Source: Rhynchopus euleeides
Lineage: Eukaryota > Euglenozoa > Diplonemea > Diplonemida > Diplonemidae
DNA: 64,000 nt
Direction of reading: 5' to 3'
Assembly: GCA_963210315.1 (NCBI GenBank)
Contig: OY723293.1
Span: 1,736,001 to 1,800,000 of the forward strand
The stretch's first letter is position 1. The number at the start of each line of letters is the position of its first letter. Of this stretch, positions 50,480-63,163 are shown one piece after another. The notes under the pieces were generated by a model that was given only the letters and a program-made list of their open reading frames with translations, was not told where the DNA came from and searched no databases. The position numbers were made by a program, and so were the translations under genes.

Positions 50480-53400
50480 TTGACGCCGCACATCTGGGAT
50501 ATTCTCTCCACAAAAAGGGGGAGGTGATGCGCCACGTCAGGTTTGATGCCGTGACCCTGCATCCGGTCGCTCTCCTGAGCCACTCCCATGTGGAGAGCCG
50601 AGTGGGGTAAGCCCCCCCCAGCTGTGGATGCAGCCGCGATTGGAAAAAAACATCTCTGTGAGTGAAATTGCCTCTTCTGGCAAAAAGATGTTGTGTGGAC
50701 GCCATTTTTCCTGGGGGGGGGGGTGTCCCGTGCCCCCCCCCCCCTCCCAGGCCTTGAGACCAACCCCCCCACTCACCCTGTATGTACTGCTGCTCCCCAT
50801 GTCGGCTGACTCTCCCAAACCCCACGCACACACTGAGATTGCCCGCCGGAACAGGATCCGCCACCGCCACCACTGTGTCCTATGTCTTTTTCCCCTCTTC
50901 CCACTCTCCCTCGCCAATCACCACCGTCTTCACCATTCCCCTTTGCGTATTGCTTCTGTTTGTGACTTCTTCGGCGTGCCCAATTTACATGCAATCACCC
51001 GCCCCTCTCTAGGGGGTAGGGGCGAGGGAGGGTTTTCCCCTCCTGCCCCCACCTCCGAAACAGCAAAAAGAAAAAAATATCCCCGATTCCAACTTCCCTT
51101 TAGGCCCCTATATCTTTCCGTGGTGAAAACGCCCATTCTCTCTCATGTCCCTCTCTCGCACACAAATCCCCATTATTTCGACTTCCCCGTGTGCACTCTC
51201 CACCTGACGTGATTTGATTTTGCTGTTGTTGCATTTTCTCCATCCTTCCCCTTCCCGCATGTGGTTGGCGTGTGGTTTCTTCCGTCCGGAAACGAAGGCA
51301 TTTCAATCGTGTTGTTGCTGAAAGCCGTAAGATGGAGCGAGTCGTGGGGGCGGGGGCCCTCACGGTTCTGTCGCTGGTCGTTAAAAAAAGCAAAATACCC
51401 ATCAAATGATGAAACAAACACGGTACCTCGACCAAGCAGTGCAAAAACCAATACTGGAGGCAATCTAGTGTTGTAGCTCCACACCCACCCCATCCCACAC
51501 CTTCACAAGCCTGAGGTATGCACCGCAAACTCTGGTTTCAGACCAACCCCGCGCCCACATCCGGTATTGAAATATGCTTCAAATCCGGTCTGGGGTCAAC
51601 CCCTTCAGGAGAACGATCCTGGAGGTAGGTTCCGTGGGGTGCGGTGCCGGCCCGTGCTGTGTGAGACATATAGCTATATCTGCATTGCCATCTTCCAAAT
51701 TGTTTTGATCCCCCCCCCCCCCCCCGAAAACAAGAGAGAACAAGACAGCCGCAAGACAGAAAACAAAACAAAACAAAACAAAAAGAAGTCAAAAAAAAGC
51801 GAAGATGTTTGCCGCTGATGGCATGTTCCGTGCTGTGTTTATTTAATCAGCCGCTGCGATCAGCCTCATAAAATGGCACACCCCCACCCTCCCACCCCTT
51901 GTCGTCATCTGTGTCAGCCAGACCCCCTCCTCCCACCCCCCCCCCCCTTTTTCCTTTTGCTTTGAACCGGGATCCGTCACACATCCCCGGCACCACACCA
52001 CCACCACCCCCCCCGCACCCCGCCCCCCGCCCCGCCCCAAACCAAGAAACCCACTCTCAGAGATTCGCTGCTGCACCCCCACCCCCTCTTCTTTTTCTCT
52101 TATTTTTTTACCTCGCTATCCTCCCGCCATTCTCCCACCACCCCCCCCCCCTCCCCCCCGCGGGTGACTTTTGCTTTTGCTTTCACTCTCGACAATCAAT
52201 CCCCCCCCCCTTTTTGTTTTTCGCACAACTTATTCGAGAGAGAGAGAGAGAGAGGGTTTGAGGGTTGGTTGGTTGGTTGGTTGGTTGATCGGAGCCTCCT
52301 CTGCCCCTCCCTCCCTCCCACAGGGCAGGGGGAGAGCGTTTGGGGGAAGCGATTTTGGTTCTCACATTGTGCCCTCGCTCCTCGGAGGTTACTTCTCCGC
52401 TGATGCCAGCACGCGCACCCCAAACTGCCAATTCAGAGAACCGCATGGGGTGGGGGGGGGGTTACTGAGAGAGTGGGAAGTGCCGCTGTTGAGTCGCAGT
52501 TCATCTATCGAGCCCACACACAGGGGCGGGGTGTGTGATGGAGTAGGAAGACAAGAGAAAAGGAAGAGAGCAGGAGAGAGAGGGGGGGGGGGGGGTCGAC
52601 GGAAGAGGGTGAGAGAGAGAGAGAGAGAGAGAGATGGATGGATGGGGTGGGTGAGGGGAGGTGGTAGTGGTGGCAGCTGCACCCCACCCCCTCCCCCCTC
52701 CCCCCCTTTTTGTCCCTCTTCCCCACAGCACCCCCCCCCCCTCCTCCACATGGATGGATTTCCCCCCCCCTCTCTTTTCGATATCTTGTCGTTTCCCCCC
52801 CCCCCCCCACGTGTATTCTCCGGCTGTCCGTTCTCGCGTTGCAGCCAACAGGAGGAGGAAATGCGTTGTTGGACGATCGCTGCTCCATCGCCCCCCGCTC
52901 CCCCATCCTCTCTACAACGCTCGCCCCTCTCCCAACTCAGGTCTATTTTTCTCTCTCCGGCCGGCTTCTCTTTTGCCTCCCACCCTCCCCCACCCCACCT
53001 CTCTGTCTCTCTCTCCTTCACGGTCTGAATATTTTGACTGTAAGCTGTCGGGGTTGCGGGAGTTTCCCCCCCTCCTCGGAGGGCCCTCCCCTTCCCCCGG
53101 CTTCGATAGCGACGTTTCCTCACACTGTGTGTCTGCAATGGCCGCGTGTATTTTTCCCCCCTCTCCGCGACATCTCCCCCCGCTGTCTCACCCACACACC
53201 CAGACCCACCGCCCCCTCTGTCGTTTCAACGAACCCACCCCCCAACCCCCAATCCACCCCGTCACCCCCGATTGCCACTACTGCGTGCTGCTGCTAGTAT
53301 CGAACTCTTCCCCCCAATCCCACCCCCCTCCCTCCCCACCCTACCCTTTGCCTTTATTGTATTTTGCTTTGTTTTTTGGAGCGCTCTTTGCTGATCAAGA

Positions 53401-56400
53401 AAAAATATAACAAAAAAAAGTGGGGAGTTCTTCGCTACGGTGCAGAAAACGGCGCGGTTTTTTTCCCCCGCACATGCCCACCCTATTTTTTTAAGGTGGG
53501 AAATATGCTTTGGAAAAATAATTGCCGGAAAAAAAACAGTTGCCGATCGCGATGGTACTCTAAACAGCTTATTCTCCTTTCGGGGGTCCCGAACACAGCA
53601 ATCATAGAGTGGGATCTTCCCACGATGGGAACCGTTGTGGAAGATTGTCAATTTCAGCCATTATTTTTGTTGTTTCACCTGATCCCACGGCTTCGCCACG
53701 GCGCGAAGTTGCCCGGTTCCTTTTGTCGCACACACGACACGTACGCTGGTGAACCCCGCCCTGCCACATTTTCAGCCACGTAAGTTGCTCGGATGCCTGT
53801 GGTGGGTGGGTTTCAACAGGTGTCGTGCAGGGGCGTTCCGACCGAGCTCTGTGAAATAGCTGAATTCTGTGTGTGTATCCCCACCCTGCTTTGCTTGAAT
53901 CCTGATCAAAAGAGAATATACCATACAGACGTTCAGTGCAAGCAATGCTACAAAATAAATACAGTGGAGCCGGAGCGGCTCTCTCAGAGCTGTGTGGCTG
54001 CCCGGTTCCCAAAAAAAAAGAACAAGAATTCAAAGCAATGTTCTTCTGGCCTATCCACAGCCAAAGCGAGCGCCCCCCCAGAGCAGAAGAACAACTCCGG
54101 TGCGAGAGAGGGAATTATCTGGTGGGGGGCTGCGCGCAACACACAGCTCCAGTTTATTCAGGCAATGCCTGGGTGTGATGAGTTGTGCTGGGTGTTCAAA
54201 CAAAACGAAGATAAAAAAAAACAACAAACTCCTTTTTTCCCCCCCCCGCAGATCTTGTTTTTTTTCTGCCCCCACACACCTCACACACCCCTCTACTTTC
54301 TGGGGTTGCGTTCTGCGAGGATTTGTTGCCCCCCTCCCCCCGTTTTGTGTCCTTTGCCGGGGAGGGTGTGTGTGTTTTGTGTGTGCAAAAGCGACTGGGA
54401 TGAGTTGATCATTTTTCTGCTCTCACACGCCGAGTTTTACGGCGGTTCGCAGAGCCAAAATGAGTCATGAGTTCTGTTTCTGCTTTACATTGTAGTGTAC
54501 TTTTAAAAAAGGTGTGTTTCTTACGCCCCACGAACATCACGAATCAGGGCCTTTCTCTAACGGTATCACGTCTCTGTTTGAGACATGTGTCGATAAACTT
54601 AAATTGATCCGTTACGACCAATTGTATGTTTCTGGAAGGTCCTGCAGTCATGCACAAGCTACCCTCCCTCGAGAGTCACAGTGGAAACATCAAATTAAAT
54701 TGTGTCTCTCACCCCCGCCCCATCCCCAGCTGACAGACAGGACACAGAGCAGGCCACCGATAGCTATTCAAGTTAGTTTGAGGCACAGCCTTGCTGTCAA
54801 ACCCAAGCAACCCTTTCATCCCCCCCTTTATGCGTGCACCAATCTATTCCATCCCTGTTTTCTTACGGGGCGGAGGGATGTGTGTGAGAGTGTGTGTTGA
54901 GGTAAAATTCGGCGGCGCTGGCAGCCGGATTGGCGTGCTGCTGGTGTTCCCCCGAGTTTGCCCCTCACTCCAACCACCCCCACCCCCCCCCCCCCCCCTC
55001 TCTTTGTTGTCGTGTCAAAGGATCCTTGACTGAACTTGATATTTTTGAAGAGGGTGTCTTCCGTTGCTGCAGGCTTTCAGAATATCATCATCGCAAGAGT
55101 GGGCCGCTCAATGCTAAGTGTACTTCCAACAAAAAGGGAGTTTCTGGATCACAGTGATCCGATGTGCACTGTTCTTGCAATACGCACCTTGCCAACACCA
55201 CCCAAGCTTCGCCATCGCCGCCAACAGCACTGGAGATATCCCGTATCTGCCTTCATTTCGCGTTCTCCATGAACGGATCCTGCACGAACCCTTCCCACCC
55301 AGTCTGCTAAGCAACGACTGCTTATTGTGTTGCCTCCCCCTTGTCACACAGGCTTGTGATTGCTCGTTCCCCCCCCCGATGTCCGGTAGCTGTCGGAAAA
55401 TCCATGAAGCTCTCAAGAAACGATAAAAGGAGCGGGGAGAGCCTGGATTTTCGGGATCAGTATTGGGCCGTTGGACTGGAAGGGGGGGGGGAGGGGTAAA
55501 AAAATAAGGGGGGTATGCCCCCCCCCCCCCCCCCCCCGGTGTGCCCGCCACGTTGCGCGTTTTCGTTGCGCGGGCATGCGTTTTGTTTGTTATTTCTATG
55601 TTTGATTGTGTTTACTCTTTTGGTGTCGCTGAAAGGAGGGGAGGGGGGAAAACCACAGTTTTGTCAAAAGAAACAAAAGAGCCATCCTTGCGAACACCCA
55701 AAAGCTGTCACATGCATACTGTGAGGTTCTGCGTTCAAAGCGTGCGGCCCCAGAAGAACTTCTCCGAAACAGCGGCCCTCTCACACCCTGGGGAGGCTGC
55801 GACCAGGCCAAGAATCGTTCAAAGCGCACCAACGCCAGTTTGCTTCTCCTCCCTTTTTCTGAGACCCACCCAACAAAAAATCTTTTTGCGTGAACGGGGG
55901 GAGCCATCAAAGGGTCTTCGCGGGTGCAAATGTGCCAGTCTGCCACACAGGTCGTCTCGGTATCATTCTCCTGCGAAGATTCCTAGCTCTCGTGTATTTC
56001 CCCCCCAGACTCAGCATTTTGTGGTGTCTCTTTTTATTTGCCGGGTCTTCTTATTCATAAGCTTCATAGCCTGTAGTACGTCGTTTGTCTCCTTTGAGCA
56101 CTTGCTGTCCAAACAAATCGTTCAAAAAAAACAGAGAGGACCTGCTCGTCACGTGGTCATCAACACAATGCAATATTCGGGCATTGTAAATATGTGTTTG
56201 GGCCCCAAAAAAACAAAGCACGGGAAAGCTGCAACACATGAACAGAGACACAGAGAAGAACCATGTTACCAAACATGCAATTTCTTCCCATCTGATGCAA
56301 CCACACGCCGGTTCTTGTGTCACTTTTTTGTTATTTGTTCTATCGTCCCACGCTGACCAGCTCACCGTTGGCACACGCGTTTTTCACTCAGGACGTTTGA

Positions 56401-59400
56401 TTCTGGTGATTGCTGGGCGCGTCTATACGCTGGACGCCCAAAGTTCAGCCCAAGGTTTTTCCTCGGGCCCCAGTGGAATTGATTACCCCAGCAAGGCCAA
56501 GATACGCCTGCCACATCATTCTTGTGTGCAGGAACCGCTGTCAATCGTGGGTGCACTTGGAGGTGTACCCCAGCCTTTCTTCGATCATCATGGTATTCTG
56601 GCGAGGAGCGGCGTACCCAGATAGAGAGAGAGCTGTTGCTGTTTCCTTTTCGGCGTGCATTTGCAGGTTTATGTGAGAGTTTTTTTTGGAGTTCGGCGTG
56701 GCCCAACAGGGAAACTTTCTGCGCGATTTATTTTTTTTGCTGCGGTCTTGCGATTCCACCCCACCCTCACACCACTTCATTCGAGCGGTGTGCAGAACGA
56801 GGGAGGGGGGTTATCTCGCGTTCCAGCAAAGAAAAAGTGGAGCGCAGAAGCGCCCCGGGTGGGTACGCTGTTGATACAATACCCGCTGCGACACCTTCCA
56901 TAAATTGTGCGTGTATTTGGCTATTTGGATGAAGGCCTGTGCGTGCCCCGGCCATGTCTGAATTTGCCTTCCTCGACCCTCGTTTTGTTCCTGATGTCAC
57001 CTCGTTTGAATGGAAAGAATCTGTAACAATCCCGCCACCATGATATCCAAAAAAAGACGTTGTGTAACCACCGCCCTGGTCGCCCGGTCCCGTCGGGCTG
57101 TGGGCCGTTGGTACCAATAAATCGTTCAAAAGTAAAGGGAGCGCAGATGCCCCCGCCGTTTTGTTTTTTCTTTGGAGAATCATCGCCCTCCCACCCCACT
57201 CCATTCAGCCGACCATCTAAAAAAAATGAGCGCCTGTTTCGGGCCGTCGGTTCCCGTGGAGTTCAATTGAAACTGAGAACAGATAGCCACATCAACACAG
57301 GGTGTCACACCCGGGCACCTGTCAGGTCACGCTATTCTTGGGCACGGTCCAACGGAGATCAAAAAATGACACTTGTAACCGCGGACAATGCAGCAACTTT
57401 GAAATCCAGAACTGTCCTGCATGTGGTCAAATTTTACCAAACTGCGCGTATCCTTTTGTTTTTCCCGTTTTTTTTGCTCATATTTTACAACATCCCGTCG
57501 TGCGTGTCTGCATTGTTTGTATATCGAGCTGCCGGATGCATTATACTCCCAGGGAATCCCCTTGATCTTAATAGGTTTGCCGAGCGTCTCTTGCCAAATC
57601 ACGGTCACTGTGTACGGTTAGTGTTGTGAATAACATTTGTTCTTTGGTTGTTGTAAACTCAATGTTGTTATAGCACGTCGATACGACCAGGTTGACCATT
57701 TGAAACCCGCATAAACGAACGCCCAAAGCCGGGCACAACACTGGACAGCGGTACTTTCCCCGAGTACCGCTCGAGCCGCCATGCCCTGCAAGCACGGGGC
57801 TTTCCCCACCCTGCCGTCACGGGGGTGTGGTGTTGCGTCAGTGGAGACAACACGAACAAAGAGAGGAGGGCGGGCTCACTTGGCTGCTGAGTCCGTGCAG
57901 GCCCAAGTCACACAGCCCTTCCCTCCTCTCGACGAACATGCTTTTTTTTGTTGTCAGCCCGGCTTGGATTTAGCAGGGGGCCGCAGCATACAAAACTATG
58001 CTGGCCCTGCAGAAAATAGAACCGAAAATACAAGAGGCGGGGGGTTCAATTCCTTCGCCCTGTCGAACTGCAAATAATGTGTGCTTATTATTTGCTTCCG
58101 CAGCACCCTGTATGAGTGGAAGGAAGCGGTTTTTACTATTGTTTTGATGGCCTGGATTACCCCGTTTTCATAATATCGCGCCAAGGTTGAAAAAATGGCA
58201 CTCCAACTGAAGGGGTGTCTCATCAATGGGAGCAAATAGTATGAGCCGAGCTCGTGATATGTCGACATCGCCAAGAAGAAATTCAGCGATCACCGGGTCC
58301 AATTCTTGTCAACGTGAGACTGTCTCGGGTCGGTCTCCCTTACGTCACAAGGCCTGTTGGCCAGAACAACGAACATTGCCGAAGCCAGTTCGTTCCATAG
58401 CAGGTGCGCACTCAGCGTATCTCGCACACCATTTTGTTTGTGAAAGAAATGCTACCGTGCGGCCAGAAGAACCCGTAGAACAGCGACACCTCTCACAGGG
58501 GGGCTGGCAGGAGGGCACGGGCAAAAATGCGTTCGTACAAAACAGAGACCACAAACTCCAAGTCATTTTTTTTGATCAAAGACCCACTCACTCACCCACC
58601 CACCCACCCACCCACCCTTCCCCGGAACAAGCAGAAAAAAAATCCGGGGACCACCCCAAGCCGTGGGTGGGGTTGGCAGGGTCGGTGTGTATGGGTTGGA
58701 GGAACCCCCCCCCCCCCTTTTTTTGCTGGGAGATTTATTTTCCATTCACTCTCGACGATCAAACCCCCCCCTTTTTCGTGCGTATTGTCGGCTGTTTCGA
58801 GCCCCCTCCCCCCCCCTCCCCCATCCCCCTCTCGCCCTGTCCTTCTTTGGGGTCTTCCCACAAACGCTGACCGAGCTGTTCAAATTCTGTTGCTTCGGAG
58901 TGGTGAGAGAAGTGCCAACAGGGGGTTTTTCCCCCCCCGACCAGCCTGCCGCGGGTGAAACAGTTTTCACAAGAGGCGGCTAGCAGAGGGGGACGTGTCG
59001 ATTTTCTCTGTTGGGATCTCTCTTGCTGTCATGATTCTCCCAGGCTTCTTTTTGGGGGCAGAACTTAGTCAGGCTGGGATAACCTCGAGGGTGACGTGGG
59101 TGTGCCGTGTGTGCTTTTAGTGCAAGAATCTCTCAAGAAAAAATTACGTGGAAGAAGAAGGGATGCGGGGCTGCAATCGGTGTGATCTATTCCGATTGGA
59201 GGGGAAACGCACAATCGATGATGGGGTTCTTCAGGCAATCTTGTCTGATTGCGCCTTATCCACAACAGATCAACGACACGCCCTTCATGGAGCAGAGGAG
59301 GCAAACTTCTGGATACATTCCACTCGCCGTTTGCCTGCGAGGCAATCGGCAGCGTCCTGGTGTTCGTGTCTGGAATATTCTGTTCTCCTCAAAACAAAGG

Positions 59401-59616
59401 CTTTTTTTTTGCTGAAAATGGATCAGATCGGGGCAGTTGTTTTTTTTTAAAAATCATCTGCATCACCTGTCCCTTCCTCCCTGAACAGATGAAGACATAT
59501 CTTGAGGCTTTCTTCCCACTCATCCCCCCCCACCCCCCCCCCCCCAAGGCTGGCAGCAAATTTTTACTGCACTTTACTGCACTTTATTATACTGCATTTT
59601 ACTGCATTTTATTGTA
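50480..59616. other. 9-kb region without a recognised gene
   Basis: Pyrimidine-rich, lower GC than genes. Microsatellites: GA runs at 52236-52254 and 52612-52634, GGTT repeats at 52262-52285, CCCAC at 58595-58617. Many C and T homopolymers. TCGTTCAAA motifs at 55815, 56118 and 57122. ORFs of up to 285 codons are proline/serine translations of C-rich DNA. A TACTGCACTT repeat (59565-59614) ends at the next MITE. Confidence 0.5.
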
Positions 59617-59961
59617 CCGTATACGTAAATATTTTGGAACGTAAATATTATGGAACGTAAATATTATGGAACGTAAATATTTTGGAACGCTGGTGGGTTG
59701 GCGTTCCAGATTTTTTTCGTTCCATAATATTTACAGGGCTTTCTGCGACTCGGGGACTTGGACCAGGGGATCGGACGGCATACAGAGTCCCTGACGGGAC
59801 CTACTCGTGCACTTTTCGCGCGATTCCTGACGCAAGCCGTCCTCACCACCGAGTCCCCAACTGGCCCTGTAAATATTTTGGAACGTAAATATTATGGAAC
59901 GGACCGGCCAAAAATGGGCCCGTTCCATAATATTTACGTTCCATAATATTTACGTATACGG
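59617..59961 (-). mobile_element. Foldback MITE, copy 2
   Basis: Inverted relative to the copy at 17768; same CCGTATACG termini with TA flanks (59615-16, 59962-63). One arm carries an extra CGTAAATATTATGGAA unit, making it 345 bp. Inserted at the edge of a TGCAYTTTA repeat. Confidence 0.88.
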
Positions 59962-59963
59962 TA

Positions 59964-60650
59964 TTTTATTTTCCGGATTTTTGGATAAAGTGCATGGTCC
60001 TGAGTGGTGCCTTGGGCTTCGCATACGTACAGCTGGGAGGACCACTATGGACAGGCCAAATGCTGGAGGCACACCCACTTTACAGAGGTGCAGCCACGTC
60101 TGCAAGTTTGCGGACAGCCGCAAACCCGCAGAAGATGGCAAAAAGTACCGCTCCTGCACGGAGGTTCTCCTGAAGGTCACAGGGACGCACCAAGGCTCCG
60201 GCAGAGAATGCAGGCCGGGATGGATGTGCCCTGCCTATGTTGGGTCGGTGGGTTAGCAGGACCTGATCGGTGCGGCCTCCGCCTGGCTTCAGTCCTGCTT
60301 TGAGTGCTTTCAGTCCGCTCTGATGTCCAGCCTCCCCGAACGGGATGGTGAAGAACCCGTACGCCAGATCAGCTCAGCTGTACAACGTCCGAGGAAGGTG
60401 GACTGCCCACCGCACACCGCCGTGCTGGTCCGCCCTGCTGCGCCTGCGGTGCTGGGGTGCGCCTGCTGCCTGATTGGCCCCGGCGCTCGGAAGCAGCATC
60501 AAGCATGCCGAACAGCAGCAGGGCGGGCCTGGCGGGGGTACTGCCTTGGTGGCCTTGTGTTGGCCAGAGTGGGCGGATCAGGGTCCCCTGGCACGGCAGG
60601 TCAGCGTCCTGCCCACCGTCACGCCGAGCCACCCCTACAACACGCTCTCC
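59964..60650. other. Codon-like block between two TGCAYTTTA arrays
   Basis: GC-rich, coding-like composition. One frame gives CKFADSRKPAEDGKKYRSCT and another DLIGAASAWLQSCFECFQSA followed by about 110 further codons, but no ATG, family or domain is recognised. Flanked by the same simple repeat at 59565-59614 and 60651-60720. Could be a gene fragment or an unrecognised mobile unit. Confidence 0.35.
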
Positions 60651-60720
60651 TGCACTTTATTGCACTTTACTGCATTTTACTGCACTTTACTGCATTTTAT
60701 TGCACTTTATTTTATTTTAT
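60651..60720 (+). repeat. TGCAYTTTA-type tandem repeat
   Basis: Seven units of TGCACTTTAT / TGCATTTTAC followed by TTTTA runs; the same repeat lies at 59565-59614 in the same orientation. Confidence 0.85.
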
Positions 60721-60937
60721 GTTTTTTATTTTTAAAATGCAGCATTTGTCCAGCCTTGCCCCCCCCCCCGGGCCCCCCCCCCCCACTCGAAACCCGACTC
60801 ACATCAAATTACCTTCAACGCGTTGTTTAGTGTTTATTGGAACTATCGGTACTTCAGGGCCCCGTCCCCGACCTATCGAACCGGGAAGCTATATCTGTGA
60901 AACCCCCCCCCCCCCCTTTTTTTTCTGTATGCCTCGA
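60721..60937. other. Spacer with C runs
   Basis: No gene. Ends with ATGCCTCGA (60929-60937), the left target copy of the next element. Confidence 0.5.
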
Positions 60938-61592
60938 CAGGCATGTCGCTAAGCGTCGACCGTCGACCCAGTGATTTTGGGTTTCCCCCCCCATAAAAAA
61001 GCGTCGACCCAGCGTCGACCCAGTGGACTGGGTTGACGCTTGGTCGAGGCTTGGAGCGTCGACCCAGTGGAACTGGGTTGCCATTCAAGCCTGGACCAAG
61101 CGTCAACCCATTTATTACACTGGGTCGACGCTCACCAAGCGTCGACCAAGCGTCAACCCACTTTCACTGGGTCGACGTCGAAGAGAGTATGGGTTTGCAG
61201 GAACAGATGCTCACTACCGTGGCCTCCGGCGGCTGGGGGGCTCTGCCCCCCAGACCCCCCATCTCGCGTGCCCGTCTCGTAACCAAGTCCTTGCGCTTTG
61301 ACGGCCGTGGCATATCAGGGGGCAGCGTCGAAATCATGGTCCCGAAAGCCATTTTTTGGTTTCCTCCGGCACCCGACGGCGCGAGCGGGAGAGGAACCAC
61401 GGAAGGAACCCAGCGCCTCACACCGTGCCCACCTAGTGGTCCACCGGTGGGAAAATTTGGCAACAACACGAGCGCGCGCGAAGCGCGCGCGAGAAAAATT
61501 GACCCCTAGTGTTTTCCCCCCTGATCCCCCCCCCCAAAACAGGAGCGTCAACCCACCAAATCTCCAAAATCGAAAAGTTAGCGACAGGCCTG
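60938..61592 (+). mobile_element. Non-autonomous element with 15-bp TIR and 9-bp TSD, copy 2
   Basis: Termini CAGGCATGTCGCTAA (60938-60952) and the inverse of CAGGCCTGTCGCTAA (61578-61592). Target duplication ATGCCTCGA on both sides, different from that of copy 1, which proves independent insertion. Contains the GTCGAC repeat block (60953-61185), one GC hairpin unit and the GCGCGCGAAGCGCGCGC hairpin. About 200 bp shorter than copy 1. Confidence 0.93.
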
Positions 61593-62832
61593 ATGCCTCG
61601 ATGTGACCTCGACAAGAAAAACAGGGCACAAAATTTTTCTGGTATTTTCCAGCAAATTTTGGGTTGTTTCTCTCTTAGTTGCCACGTCTCTCTCTCTCTC
61701 TCTCTCTTCCTCTCAAGGAAATCACAGAAGAGCCTGCATCGCCGGGGTACCCAGGGGGTGAGAGAGTGGGTGGTGCACGGGGTGGTGGTGGGGGGGGGGT
61801 CTGGGATCCCTTCTTTCTGAGCATGTTTGTGCTTAATATTCGAAGCGGGCCGCCCCACCCTTCCCCACCGCCACCGCCACCCCCGCCACTACCACCATGT
61901 CTTCCCCTGGGTGGGTTGGGCCGGGCAGGGGGGGGTGGAAGACAGCTCTCTTGCCTGTGCATACCCCACTGTCTCTCTTGCTTCGAGTGGCAGTGCTACA
62001 CCGTGCCATTCCCTCCTCCTCAAGGTGTATAGGAGTGTATCTATCGAATCTCTCTCTCTCTCTCTCTCTTCCTCTTTCATTATTGAAACACTACAAATGC
62101 TGTCTGTTCTCACCACCGCTTGCCCCACCATCCCCCTGCTGGCTCTCCTTGTGTGCGTGTCATCGGAAAATAAACTGGTTTTCCCTTGCTTCCCGGAGGG
62201 GGCGCGTGCAAGGGGGGAGAAGGGGAGTGGAGTGTGTGCGGGTGGCGGCGACAGGACGGCCGAGTTTTGCTTCATTGCGTGTTTGCCATCTTCTCACATC
62301 AATCTTATTCTTTTTATGTTCTCTTCAAAAAAAGGGGGAAAAAAAACTAAACTCAAAAAAAAATAAGAAAGAAAACCGATGGGGGGTGGGGGGATATGCC
62401 TTATTGTTTTGCCGCCCTGTGCGTCAAAAAAAAAGGGAACAGAAAAATAAAAAGGATGCTCAAAAAATAACAAAAGAAAACGAATGAACCAGATCAGGCT
62501 TAGCAATTTGAGATTCTTTTGCCGACACCAATATCCGGTGTCGCCCACTCTCTCTGTGCAGCAGCCCTTAGTTCTCAGAGTGCCCCCCCCCCCTGTGATT
62601 GTCGATGCCGAGGGAAATAAATTACGGCGTTGCCACGTTCTGAGCGAAGAGCTCCGTTCACTCTCCAGAAGACATTCCCCTGCCCCCCTCCCACCCCCCT
62701 CCCCTCACAATTGCTGGAGGGGGGGGGGTGGGCGTTCGGAGACCGTCGTTGTTTCACCACTTTTCGACTCACTTTTCAACAAAAGCAAGCATCCCCCTCC
62801 ACCCCGCTCCTCCTCCTCCTCTCAGATATATA
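61593..62832. other. Intergenic, microsatellite-rich
   Basis: CT repeats at 61687-61708 and 62048-62068; A-rich foldback-like stretch 62330-62480. No gene recognised. Confidence 0.5.
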
Positions 62833-63161
62833 CCGTATACGTAAATATTTTGGAACGTAAATATTATGGAACGTAAATATTTTGGAACGCTGGTGGGTTG
62901 GCGTTCCAGATTTTTTTCGTTCCATAATATTTACAGGGCTTTCTGCGACTCGGGGACTTGGACCAGGTGATCGGACGGCATACAGAGTCCCTGACGGGAC
63001 CTACTCGTGCACTTTTCGCGCGATTCCTGACGCAAGCCGTCCTCACCACCGAGTCCCCAACTGGCCCTGTAAATATTATGGAACGTAAATATTATGGAAC
63101 GGACCGGCCAAAAATGGGCCCGTTCCATAATATTTACGTTCCATAATATTTACGTATACGG
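62833..63161 (-). mobile_element. Foldback MITE, copy 3
   Basis: Same orientation as the copy at 59617; 329 bp, TA on both sides (62831-32, 63162-63). Nearly identical to copy 2 across the core, indicating recent spread. Confidence 0.9.
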
Positions 63162-63163
63162 TA

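Noticed and set aside
52171-53410. Long Pro/Ser-rich ORFs in 52-53.4 kb
   Set aside because: They are translations of C-rich and GA-repeat DNA, overlap in several frames and contain no domain.
57960-58075. tRNA-like B box (GGTTCAATTCC)
   Set aside because: The T-stem pairs poorly, and no acceptor or anticodon stem could be drawn.
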